Positions 1-7,630 of a stretch of 56,750 bases of DNA are shown piece by piece. This DNA comes from Bacteroidota bacterium (GTDB taxonomy: Bacteria; Bacteroidota; Bacteroidia; Flavobacteriales; Flavobacteriaceae): positions 1 to 56,750 of the forward strand of contig JADFOK010000016.1 in NCBI GenBank assembly GCA_022562895.1. The letters run 5' to 3'. The position numbers were made by a program, and so were the translations under genes. The notes below the pieces were generated by a model. That model had not been told where the DNA came from. It saw only the letters and a list, made by a program, of their open reading frames with translations, and did not search any database. Within the stretch, counting starts at the first letter, position 1. The number at the start of each line of letters is the position of its first letter.

Positions 1-361
1 TTTTAAAGAACCTGCTTCTTCCGACAACAAAAAGGTTGTAATTTGGAAATAATTTGAATGCCTCAATAAATTCCTCTAAAAATGTTGGTGCCCACCAATC
101 GTCTGCATCCAATAATGCTATCCAGTTATGTTTTGCAGCTTTAATTCCAGTATTTCTAGCTAAAGAAACTCCAGAATTTTCAATCGAAATCAACTTTAAA
201 CGTTTATCATTAAACGATTGAGCTATTTTCAAAGAATTATCTGTACTCCCATCATTTACTATAAGTAATTCGAAATCAGTAAAAGTTTGGTTTAAAACCG
301 ATTGGATTGTTTTAGTAATAAATTTATCTTTGTTATATAATGGAATTATTACCGAGATCAT
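1..361 (-). CDS. Family 2 glycosyltransferase, N-terminal part (cut by window edge)
   Basis: About 120 N-terminal residues of a GT-A fold glycosyltransferase that transfers a sugar from a nucleotide-sugar to a growing glycan at the cytoplasmic side of the membrane. The protein starts MISVIIPLYNK, the usual first beta strand of GT2 enzymes. It continues with VNDGSTDNS (nucleotide-sugar binding), GVSLARNTGI and the metal-binding LLDADDWW motif at about residues 90-98. The C-terminal half lies beyond the window, so substrate specificity cannot be judged. It is the last visible gene of a minus-strand series that also holds a sulfotransferase, a flippase and the PAPS genes, so a role in extracellular polysaccharide assembly is likely (inference). 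Confidence 0.9.
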   Translation of the reverse strand, partial: MISVIIPLYNKDKFITKTIQSVLNQTFTDFELLIVNDGSTDNSLKIAQSFNDKRLKLISIENSGVSLARNTGIKAAKHNWIALLDADDWWAPTFLEEFIEAFKLFPNYNLFVVGRSRFFK

Positions 362-370
362 TTTAGCTTG

Positions 371-1267
371 TTAACTTTTCCAATGAGACAAATCTTTATT
401 AATTACTTTTTCTAATAGTAAAATATCCTTTTTAAAATATTCTGATAGAATTGGTTTTAATAGTTCTACTTCACCATATTCATTAGAAACATCTTGTGAA
501 ATATTGAGTTTATTTAATGCACTTAAGACACCTAAACCTCTTTTAATACCAAACTTCTTTTTAAGTTTTGTAATAAAAATAAAAAACTTAGATAAGGTAT
601 AGGAAATCCGACCCTTTTTTTTATTAATAATATCATAAGATTCAAGACTTAAAGGAGCAACACCCAAAAATTTTAATGTCTTATTATAAGTACTATCAGA
701 TTTGCTTTTTAAATCATCTAAAAGTACAAATATTAAGTTTTCTTCAGGTATTTTTTGAGTGACTCGAAAAGCTTGTTTTCCAAGTTTACAGGCTTCTCCG
801 TATTGTAAAAATCGAGGATCTGAACATCCGTTTGGAATATTCTTTCCATTTCTTCTTTGTTCTTGTATCTCCCAAGCTTCTTTTGCCGACTTAATATCCT
901 CGCTTCCACCAAATAACAATTCCTGATGCAATGAAAAAAACATGGAAACAGGGTTTCTTAACATTATAATAAATTTTGCATTTGGATTAAATCTTAATAT
1001 TTCTTCTATAGCAACTTCAGAATACATATACCAAACTGAACCCTCACAGAGATAACTATGACTTTCATTTGCTTCGGAAAAAAGATTTAAATAGTCCTTT
1101 TCTTCAAAATAGTACCGATGTCCACTATCTTTATTAAAATAATGCGGTTCCTTCACTTTACTTACAAATATTTGCGGATGATTTGATAAATAATGAATCA
1201 TAGAAGAGGTTCCACACTTAGGAGCTCCAATAATAAAAAGATTAGGTATGTTTATTTGTAGCAACAC
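371..1267 (-). CDS. PAPS-dependent sulfotransferase family protein
   Basis: A 298-residue cytoplasmic sulfotransferase-fold protein, expected to move the sulfuryl group from PAPS to a hydroxyl or amino group of a carbohydrate or other acceptor. The 5'-phosphosulfate-binding loop IIGAPKCGTSS is at residues 12-22. The 3'-phosphate-binding segment IIMLRNPVSMFFSLH lies near residue 100. The start is a GTG placed directly after the TAA of the flippase gene with no gap, so the two are probably translationally coupled; no upstream ATG is possible without entering the flippase frame. A downstream glycosyltransferase follows after 9 nt. Because cysC/D/N/Q are just upstream, the donor PAPS is probably made by the same transcript. 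The acceptor is unknown; sulfated exopolysaccharide or O-antigen is the best guess. Confidence 0.88.
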   Translation of the reverse strand: MLLQINIPNLFIIGAPKCGTSSMIHYLSNHPQIFVSKVKEPHYFNKDSGHRYYFEEKDYLNLFSEANESHSYLCEGSVWYMYSEVAIEEILRFNPNAKFIIMLRNPVSMFFSLHQELLFGGSEDIKSAKEAWEIQEQRRNGKNIPNGCSDPRFLQYGEACKLGKQAFRVTQKIPEENLIFVLLDDLKSKSDSTYNKTLKFLGVAPLSLESYDIINKKKGRISYTLSKFFIFITKLKKKFGIKRGLGVLSALNKLNISQDVSNEYGEVELLKPILSEYFKKDILLLEKVINKDLSHWKS

Positions 1268-2566
1268 TTAATAAATAGTAGTATTGATTTTTAATTTTTT
1301 TCTAACCAAAATAACTAATATGATATTTTGTGAAATAATGACGAAACTAAATGTAAGTGCTGCACCTATTACTGAATAATAAATAATAAGAGGTACACTT
1401 AATAAAGCACTTAAAATCATCATTTGAATTTGAATTTTTGAAAAATATTTTTGATTTCCAGTCATATTCAATACTGTTCCTACAGAACCAGTTAATGAAT
1501 TTACTAATTGGCCAATACATAATATAACCAATGGAATGTAAGAAATAACATATGCTTTAGCAAATAATAACTCTAATATAGATTTGCCAAAAAAAATAAA
1601 TATCAATGCAACCGGAAGTGAAAAAACAAAAATTATGCGAGCAGATTTTGTAACAATTCGTTGTAAAGTCTCTTTTTTGTTTTGCTCAAAAGCAGAGGAT
1701 AAATAAGGAGAAATCGCAGTATTTAAAGCATCTAAAGTAAATGACACTAGAGTTGCTCCTCTCATTGCTATATCAAAAATTGCAACGGCTTCCAAACTAC
1801 CAAATATCACCAATATAAAGGTTAACAGTTTAGTTTTAATAACCTGAACCCCACTAGTAATAGAAAAGGGTATGGTTTCTTTAAACCATAGTTTATTCTT
1901 AAACACCGGAGTTATATTCTTTAATCGAGTGAGTAGTTTCCTTTTTAAAAATAAATATCCAATAATAAATGCTAATGCTGCAGCAATACCATGCAATATC
2001 ATCGCCATATGTGGAGACATATTAATATCATAAAAAATGGCTACCAAAAGTGAGAAAGTTAAAAATATATTTCTTAGAAAAGTTTCCGGTAATTGACCTA
2101 ATATAATAAACTTCAATCCTCTTAAAGCTGCAGCTCTTAATGATCCAAAAACAAGTAAAGGCATTAGTAAAAATGCATACCAAAAAGTACTTACAACATT
2201 TTCTGGGTAATTCTTCCACCAAATAATATATAATAAAAAAGCTATAATAAAGGCCAATAAACTTGTTAAAAGAACTAATTGATTAGATCTTATAAGTATC
2301 CCCTTTATTGCTGCTATGTTTTTATTTACTTCATATTTTGAAATATATCGCGTTATAAGGTTTGGTAATCCTAAAGAAACAGGAATAGATATTATTGTAA
2401 TAGTTGTTAAAGCAAGAATGTATATCCCGAAATCTTTAACGGTCAATAAATTAGCTAATAATACTCCGTTAATCAATGCAAACAATGCAGATAAAAACTT
2501 TACAATCAAACTGCCAATTGCAGCTGTCCTGATCTGTTTGCTATTAAAAACTTTTAATATTTTCAC
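1268..2566 (-). CDS. Polysaccharide biosynthesis flippase (MOP superfamily, Wzx-like)
   Basis: A 432-residue polytopic inner-membrane protein with about 12-14 hydrophobic segments spread over its whole length. The N-terminus, with AAIGSLIVKFLSALFALINGV and then LTVKDFGIYILA, is typical of Wzx/RfbX-type exporters in which the element after the first helix reads L...(D/E)FGxY. Such proteins flip undecaprenyl-linked oligosaccharides to the periplasmic face. It sits between cysN (43-nt gap) and a sulfotransferase whose GTG start abuts its stop codon, so it belongs with the sulfation and glycosylation genes. A MATE-type drug exporter is less likely given the context. Confidence 0.85.
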   Translation of the reverse strand: MKILKVFNSKQIRTAAIGSLIVKFLSALFALINGVLLANLLTVKDFGIYILALTTITIISIPVSLGLPNLITRYISKYEVNKNIAAIKGILIRSNQLVLLTSLLAFIIAFLLYIIWWKNYPENVVSTFWYAFLLMPLLVFGSLRAAALRGLKFIILGQLPETFLRNIFLTFSLLVAIFYDINMSPHMAMILHGIAAALAFIIGYLFLKRKLLTRLKNITPVFKNKLWFKETIPFSITSGVQVIKTKLLTFILVIFGSLEAVAIFDIAMRGATLVSFTLDALNTAISPYLSSAFEQNKKETLQRIVTKSARIIFVFSLPVALIFIFFGKSILELLFAKAYVISYIPLVILCIGQLVNSLTGSVGTVLNMTGNQKYFSKIQIQMMILSALLSVPLIIYYSVIGAALTFSFVIISQNIILVILVRKKLKINTTIY

Positions 2567-2609
2567 AAAAAAGATTTACTCTTGTCGATGTTAAATAATT
2601 ATTAGCACT

Positions 2610-3866
2610 TTACATAATCATTCCCGCGGCAACGGTTTCATGGGTTGCATCGTCTATTAGAATAAAGCTTCCTGTTATTCTGTTATCCCTATATTCATCG
2701 ATCATTAATGGGCGTGTAGTTCTAATTTTTACTCTGGCAATATCGTTCATATTTAATTCTTTGTTCTCTTCGTCACGTGAATAGCTATTGATGTCTATTT
2801 TATATAAAATATCTTTAATCATTGCTTTTTGCTCGTTGGAGGTATGCATGATAGTATATTTTGCACGGGGTCGAGCCGATGTTTTATTAAGCCAACACAA
2901 CATAGTATCAAATTCCTGAACAGCTTCCGGTTTATTGGTTGTCTTTACAATCATATCTCCTCTACTCACATCAATATCATCTTCTAAAGTAATGGAAATT
3001 GACATAGGCGCATAGGCCTCTTTTAGTTTACCGTCTATGGTGTCTATGGACTTAATTTTTGACGTAAATCCTGAAGGCATAATAGTGACATCGTCACCTG
3101 GTCTAAAAATACCACTAGCTACTCTTCCTGCATAACCGCGATAATCTATAAACCCCTCACTTTGGGGTCGTAATACGGTTTGTACAGGGAAACGGGCATC
3201 CATTTTATTTAAATCACTACTAATATGCATATGCTCTAAGGTGTGCAAAAGTGGCGCTCCCTGATACCAATCCATATTCTTTGAACGATTTACAACATTA
3301 TCACCTTTTAATGCACTTATAGGCAAAAAGCGTATATCTTTTACATATAATTTTGATGAAAATTCTTCGAATTGATCGATGATGTTTTCATAAACTTCTT
3401 CAGAAAAATCTACTAGATCCATCTTATTTATACATACGATAATATGAGAAATTTGCAATAAAGAAGCGATAAATGCATGGCGTTTCGTTTGCTCTATAAC
3501 ACCGTTTCGGGCATCTACTAAAATCAAAGCAACATTTGCTGTTGATGCTCCCGTTACCATATTGCGGGTATATTGAATATGCCCTGGTGTGTCTGCAATA
3601 ATAAATTTACGTTTAGGCGTTGTAAAGTAACGGTAAGCGACATCAATGGTTATTCCCTGTTCTCTTTCGTCTCGTAATCCATCTGTAAATAAAGCAAGGT
3701 CTATCCCATCAAATCCTTTTCGCTTACTAGTGGTTTTTACCGCTTCTATCTGGTCTTCGAAGATTGCTTTAGAATCATATAATAAGCGGCCAATAAGTGT
3801 GCTTTTTCCATCATCTACACTTCCAGCTGTTGTAAATCGCAATAATTGATTGTTATCTATTTGCAT
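2610..3866 (-). CDS. cysN: Sulfate adenylyltransferase subunit 1 (GTPase)
   Basis: A 418-residue regulatory GTPase that drives ATP sulfurylase (CysD) to form adenosine 5'-phosphosulfate from ATP and sulfate in the cytoplasm. The G1 loop AGSVDDGKSTLIGR is at residues 14-27, DTPGH (G3) near 92, and NKMD (G4) near 147. EF-Tu-like beta-barrel domains follow. It is somewhat shorter than Escherichia coli CysN (about 475 residues), as is common in Bacteroidota, and no kinase domain is fused to it because cysC is a separate gene. It lies 14 nt downstream of cysD. The gene order cysC-cysD-cysN makes the identity firm. Confidence 0.97.
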   Translation of the reverse strand: MQIDNNQLLRFTTAGSVDDGKSTLIGRLLYDSKAIFEDQIEAVKTTSKRKGFDGIDLALFTDGLRDEREQGITIDVAYRYFTTPKRKFIIADTPGHIQYTRNMVTGASTANVALILVDARNGVIEQTKRHAFIASLLQISHIIVCINKMDLVDFSEEVYENIIDQFEEFSSKLYVKDIRFLPISALKGDNVVNRSKNMDWYQGAPLLHTLEHMHISSDLNKMDARFPVQTVLRPQSEGFIDYRGYAGRVASGIFRPGDDVTIMPSGFTSKIKSIDTIDGKLKEAYAPMSISITLEDDIDVSRGDMIVKTTNKPEAVQEFDTMLCWLNKTSARPRAKYTIMHTSNEQKAMIKDILYKIDINSYSRDEENKELNMNDIARVKIRTTRPLMIDEYRDNRITGSFILIDDATHETVAAGMIM

Positions 3867-3880
3867 TTTTTTGAACTTTA

Positions 3881-4786
3881 TTAAAAATATCCTTGGCGTT
3901 TGCGGTCTTCCATGGCAGTTTCACTTCGCTTATCATCACTCCTGTTTCCTCGCTCGGTTTGTTTCAAAATAGCAACTTCACTAACAATTTTTTCAAGTGT
4001 ATCTGCCTCAGATTCTATCCCCCCTGTAATGGTAATATCCCCCAGGGTTCTAAAACGTATTTTTTTATTGTGTACTTCTTCTCCTTTTTCCAGCTTTAAA
4101 AATTGTGAAACAGGGATCCAAGAATCACTTCTCCAAACCACATCTCGTTGATGAGCTAAATACAACGATGGAATTTTTATATTTTCACGTAAAATATAAT
4201 TCCAAACATCCATTTCGGTCCAATTGCTAATTGGGAATACTCTAAAATGTTCCCCTTCAAAGTGCTTTCCATTTAATATATTCCATAATTCGGGGCGTTG
4301 ATTTTTTGGGTCCCATTGCCCAAAATCATCTCGATGTGAGAAAAAACGTTCTTTAGCTCTGGCTTTTTCTTCATCTCGCCTTCCACCACCAATGGCACAA
4401 TCAACTTTATTATCTTCAATGGTATCGAGTAAGGTTGTAATTTGGAGTTCATTACGAGTTGCGCTTTTACCTGTTTCTTCTGTAACGCGTCCATTGTCTA
4501 TAGATTCCTGAACAGAACCCACTATAAGATGCAGACCTAATTCTTTAACCAAATCGTCTCTAAATTCTATGGTTTCGGGAAAATTATGTCCGGTATCCAC
4601 ATGCATTAGCGGAAAGGGAATTTTTGAAGGATAAAAAGCTTTTTTAGCTAAATATGTAACTAAAATAGAATCTTTTCCGCCTGAAAAGAGAATTACCGGA
4701 TTTTGAAATTGCGCCCATACCTCCCGCAAAATAAAAATAGCTTCAGATTCTAACTCATCCAGATAATTTAAATAATACTTGCTCAT
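3881..4786 (-). CDS. cysD: Sulfate adenylyltransferase subunit 2
   Basis: A 301-residue catalytic subunit of ATP sulfurylase, of the PP-loop ATP pyrophosphatase fold. The PP-loop FSGGKDSILV is at about residues 34-43. AIGGGRRDEEKARAKER, conserved in CysD, is near 135-151. The C-terminus has the usual family ending rich in basic residues with a final KRQGYF. The protein partners with CysN, encoded 14 nt downstream. Its ATG directly follows the TAA of cysC with no spacer, which suggests coupled translation and equal dosage of APS synthesis and APS kinase. Confidence 0.97.
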   Translation of the reverse strand: MSKYYLNYLDELESEAIFILREVWAQFQNPVILFSGGKDSILVTYLAKKAFYPSKIPFPLMHVDTGHNFPETIEFRDDLVKELGLHLIVGSVQESIDNGRVTEETGKSATRNELQITTLLDTIEDNKVDCAIGGGRRDEEKARAKERFFSHRDDFGQWDPKNQRPELWNILNGKHFEGEHFRVFPISNWTEMDVWNYILRENIKIPSLYLAHQRDVVWRSDSWIPVSQFLKLEKGEEVHNKKIRFRTLGDITITGGIESEADTLEKIVSEVAILKQTERGNRSDDKRSETAMEDRKRQGYF

Positions 4787-5380
4787 TTATAGTGATAGTT
4801 TTTCTTCGATGTAATTTAAAATTATTGAGACCGCTTCCTCAATTGTAATATTTTGGGTATCGATCTCTATATTGGCAGACTTAGGTGCCTCGTAGGGTGC
4901 ATTAATACCTGTAAAGTTATCAATTTCACCAGACCGTGCTTTTGCATACAATCCCTTAACATCCCTTCTCTCGCATTCTTCAATAGATGTATTTACAAAA
5001 ATTTCAATATAACGATTTGCTCCAACTATTTTTTTTATATTTTCCCGGTCCTGTTCATAAGGAGAAACAAATGAAGCTAATACAACCAACCCTGCATCTA
5101 CCATAAGGTTTGCAACTTCGGCAATCCGACGAATGTTTTCGGTTCGATCTTCCGGAGAAAAAGATAAATTATTATTTAATCCTTCACGAACATTATCTCC
5201 ATCCAGTGTATAGGTATGAATTCCTTTTTGGTATAAAGTATTTTCCAGTGCATTGGCAATAGTAGATTTACCAGAACCGGATAATCCTGTAAACCACAAA
5301 AGGAATGCTCCATGTTTTTTTAAACTACTTCGCTGCACTTGGGTGATATTGAAATGATGTGGAATAACGTTTTCCTGCAT
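4787..5380 (-). CDS. cysC: Adenylylsulfate kinase (APS kinase)
   Basis: A 197-residue kinase that phosphorylates APS at the 3' position to give PAPS. The Walker A loop [14 protein letters not shown] is at about residues 29-42. The family segments LDGDNVREGLN (near 59-69), the lid region FVSPYEQDRE and KGLYAKARSGEI are all present. It stands alone rather than fused to CysN. Its ATG overlaps the stop codon of the DUF2061 gene by one base, and its own stop abuts cysD. As no PAPS reductase gene is visible, the PAPS made here may serve the sulfotransferase three genes downstream rather than cysteine synthesis. Confidence 0.97.
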   Translation of the reverse strand: MQENVIPHHFNITQVQRSSLKKHGAFLLWFTGLSGSGKSTIANALENTLYQKGIHTYTLDGDNVREGLNNNLSFSPEDRTENIRRIAEVANLMVDAGLVVLASFVSPYEQDRENIKKIVGANRYIEIFVNTSIEECERRDVKGLYAKARSGEIDNFTGINAPYEAPKSANIEIDTQNITIEEAVSIILNYIEEKLSL

Positions 5381-5832
5381 TATCGCTTTAATGTTTTTAA
5401 AAAGAATTTATTAATACGCCCTATGGGTATTTTCAACCAAACTCTTTCATGTAAATAATAAAGTGCAAATTTAGTAATTAACTCGGTTAAGGCGATAAAA
5501 AGTGCAACTTCATTAAAACTTTTTAAGATAGCTCCGGAGATTAAAAATGTTACGGTAGTGGCTATAATACGCCAGGAAATGGTTTTATAAAGGGTTTTTT
5601 GTTTTGTAACTTTATTTTTAAATCCAATATTTTGCCAGATTCTTTCGTGAAAATAATAAACAGCAAGTTTTATAAATAACTCTATTATACCAATTTTCAA
5701 TGCAGTTTCCAGTCGACATTCGCCTAACCAACAGGTAATAAGTAATACTATTAAAATAGTATCTGATGTAGCGATAACCCTCCAAGAGAGACCCTTTATT
5801 AAGCTTCGTATATGAGATTCCCTCTTATTCAT
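5380..5832 (-). CDS. DUF2061 tandem-repeat membrane protein
   Basis: A 150-residue membrane protein built from two copies of the DUF2061 unit, at about residues 9-68 and 80-140. Each copy has the pattern (K)(G/T)(L/I)SWR(V/I)IAT, then two hydrophobic helices, then a (F/L)HER(I/V)W box. The function of DUF2061 is not established. In Bacteroidota the family is often met beside cysC/cysD/cysN, as here, where it lies between cysQ and cysC with a 1-nt overlap into cysC and 9 nt from cysQ. A role in sulfate or PAPS handling at the membrane is a guess from position only. The internal duplication is clear by eye. Confidence 0.85.
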   Translation of the reverse strand: MNKRESHIRSLIKGLSWRVIATSDTILIVLLITCWLGECRLETALKIGIIELFIKLAVYYFHERIWQNIGFKNKVTKQKTLYKTISWRIIATTVTFLISGAILKSFNEVALFIALTELITKFALYYLHERVWLKIPIGRINKFFLKTLKR

Positions 5833-5841
5833 TGGGTTGTT

Positions 5842-6633
5842 TTATTTTGAGACCAAAAAATAGGGATTCAATAAATTCTCTTTATTGTATTTTAACGGTT
5901 CCTTGGTATTATTATCTATCACTTTAACACCTGCTGCCTGACAAATAGCCTGTCCTGCAGCAGTATCCCACTCCATTGTTGGGGCAAAACGAGGATAGAC
6001 ATCTGCTTTACCCTCGGCAACAAGACAAAACTTTAATGAACTCCCCTTAGAAATTATTTCCACAGGTTTGATCTTTTCTATTTCTGATATAAAATTTTTG
6101 GTTTCATCATTAAGATGAGATCGACTGCCCACAATTTTCATAATGGATGGAGATTCTAAAGTAGGAATGATTTCTGTAGCGTTTTTAAAAATATATTCTA
6201 TAGATACATTTTCTTCCTCTAAAATAATTTTAAGGGCTTTTGAAGTATCTTGCGATGTAAAATACAGCGTTTTTAAAACCGGTACATAAATGACACCTAA
6301 AATCGGATTTCCACTAGTTACTAAAGCTATATTAACAGTAAATTCACCATTTCGCTTTATAAATTCTTTTGTACCGTCTAAAGGATCAACAATCCAACAA
6401 GTTTTCCAGTTTCTTCTTTCAGAATAATCAATTTGTTTATTTTCTTCGCTAATAATAGGAATTTGTGTTTCTTTTAGGTAGATATTAATAATGTCATTAG
6501 CGTTTTTATCTGCCAGGGTCAAAGGCGAATCATCTTCTTTAGTTTCAACACTAAAGTTAGTAGAATATACCTCCAAAATGGCTTTGCCAGCATCTAGGGC
6601 AGCAAGAATAGCAATCGTAAGGTTGTTTTTCAT
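5842..6633 (-). CDS. cysQ: 3'(2'),5'-bisphosphate nucleotidase
   Basis: A 263-residue Mg2+-dependent phosphatase of the inositol monophosphatase fold. It removes the 3'-phosphate from PAP, the by-product of sulfotransfer and of PAPS reduction, and so prevents product inhibition. Visible metal-binding motifs are SEEN near residue 60, WIVDPLDGTKEF near 78-89, and the C-terminal EWDTAAGQAI near 218-227. Length and motifs fit CysQ rather than a general inositol phosphatase. It is the first gene of the minus-strand series and is divergent from a lipoprotein gene. Its presence beside cysC and a sulfotransferase fits a pathway that generates PAP. Confidence 0.93.
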   Translation of the reverse strand: MKNNLTIAILAALDAGKAILEVYSTNFSVETKEDDSPLTLADKNANDIINIYLKETQIPIISEENKQIDYSERRNWKTCWIVDPLDGTKEFIKRNGEFTVNIALVTSGNPILGVIYVPVLKTLYFTSQDTSKALKIILEEENVSIEYIFKNATEIIPTLESPSIMKIVGSRSHLNDETKNFISEIEKIKPVEIISKGSSLKFCLVAEGKADVYPRFAPTMEWDTAAGQAICQAAGVKVIDNNTKEPLKYNKENLLNPYFLVSK

Positions 6634-6712
6634 TTTTAAGCAGGACTTTAAAGGCGCTCAATGTACAACAAATAGAAAAATATAATATTAAGATATAAAT
6701 ATCAAATTCTTT

Positions 6713-6742
6713 TTTGTAAACTTAGTAATTATAAAAAGTTTG
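6713..6742 (+). promoter_or_regulatory. Candidate Bacteroidota-type promoter
   Basis: A TTTG (-33-like) at 6713-6716 is followed after 18 nt by AAAGTTTG at 6735-6742, one mismatch from the TAnnTTTG -7 consensus. The predicted start site would leave a leader of about 15-18 nt before the lipoprotein ATG. This is weak, single-example evidence. Confidence 0.3.
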
Positions 6743-6764
6743 ATTCCTACAAAAAGAATAATAC

Positions 6765-7625
6765 ATGAAATATTTTCTTTTAATAATATTATTATTAGGC
6801 ACTACAGCAAGTTGTCAGGATTTTGGAGAACTACAATTTGTGGATGACCTTCCCTCTTTGCTAAGAGAGATTAGCGGGATTGAAAAATTCCCTGAAGAAG
6901 ACATACTATGGACCATAAATGATTCCAGGAATCCACCTGAAGTATATGGTTACAACCTCAGCACAAAAAAGATGGTGAAAACTATCCGGCTCAAAAAGGC
7001 GAGTAATATAGATTGGGAAGATCTTGCTACAGGACCGGACGGAACTCTCTACGTAGGTGATTTTGGCAATAACGGCAGTTACCGTACTGATTTGACGATT
7101 TATGCTATAAAAGATCCCAGCACCCTGAAAAAGCGGCGCTATGAGCCTATGTTAACGACTTTTAGATATGAGGATCAAGTGGATTTCCCCCCAAAAAAGA
7201 AGAAGAATGTTTCTTTTGATGTGGAAGCCTTTATCTTTCTGAATGATCACTTTTATCTATTTACACGCAATCGAGCCAAAAAATTTGACGGTATAACCAA
7301 GATCTATAAACTGCCAGCCAAAGAAGGGGATTTTGTGGCATCCCTGATCGGCTCTTTTAAAACCTGTGAAGATCGTAGTGATTGCCAAATAACGGGTGCT
7401 GCTATTCATCAAGACAGTGGTAAACTAGCGCTGCTTTCCAATAATAAAGTTTGGATATTCAGTGATTATACAGGGGATGATTTTACTTCAGGAAAAATTA
7501 AAAAGATCAAATTACATCACACTTCTCAAAAGGAAAGTATTTGTTTTAAGAATGAAAATGAATTGTATATAGCAGACGAACGATCACATGGCAGAGGTGG
7601 TAATTTATATCTGCTGAAACTTTAA
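6765..7625 (+). CDS. Beta-propeller-like lipoprotein, function unknown
   Basis: A 286-residue exported protein. The signal peptide has a lipobox-like end (TTASC, Cys17), so it is probably a lipoprotein. The mature part alternates beta-strand blocks and carries the pattern EISGIEKF...LWTINDS...VYGYNL...DWEDLATGPDGTLYVGDFGNN. This ordered set of motifs is shared by propeller-fold proteins annotated as esterase-like or SdiA-regulated. No enzyme activity can be assigned. The gene is a monocistron: cysQ is divergent, and the next gene converges with only 5 nt between stop codons. Its GC content looks slightly higher than its neighbours, which may reflect separate origin, but I did not measure it. 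Confidence 0.75.
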   Translation: MKYFLLIILLLGTTASCQDFGELQFVDDLPSLLREISGIEKFPEEDILWTINDSRNPPEVYGYNLSTKKMVKTIRLKKASNIDWEDLATGPDGTLYVGDFGNNGSYRTDLTIYAIKDPSTLKKRRYEPMLTTFRYEDQVDFPPKKKKNVSFDVEAFIFLNDHFYLFTRNRAKKFDGITKIYKLPAKEGDFVASLIGSFKTCEDRSDCQITGAAIHQDSGKLALLSNNKVWIFSDYTGDDFTSGKIKKIKLHHTSQKESICFKNENELYIADERSHGRGGNLYLLKL

Positions 7626-7630
7626 ACAAG

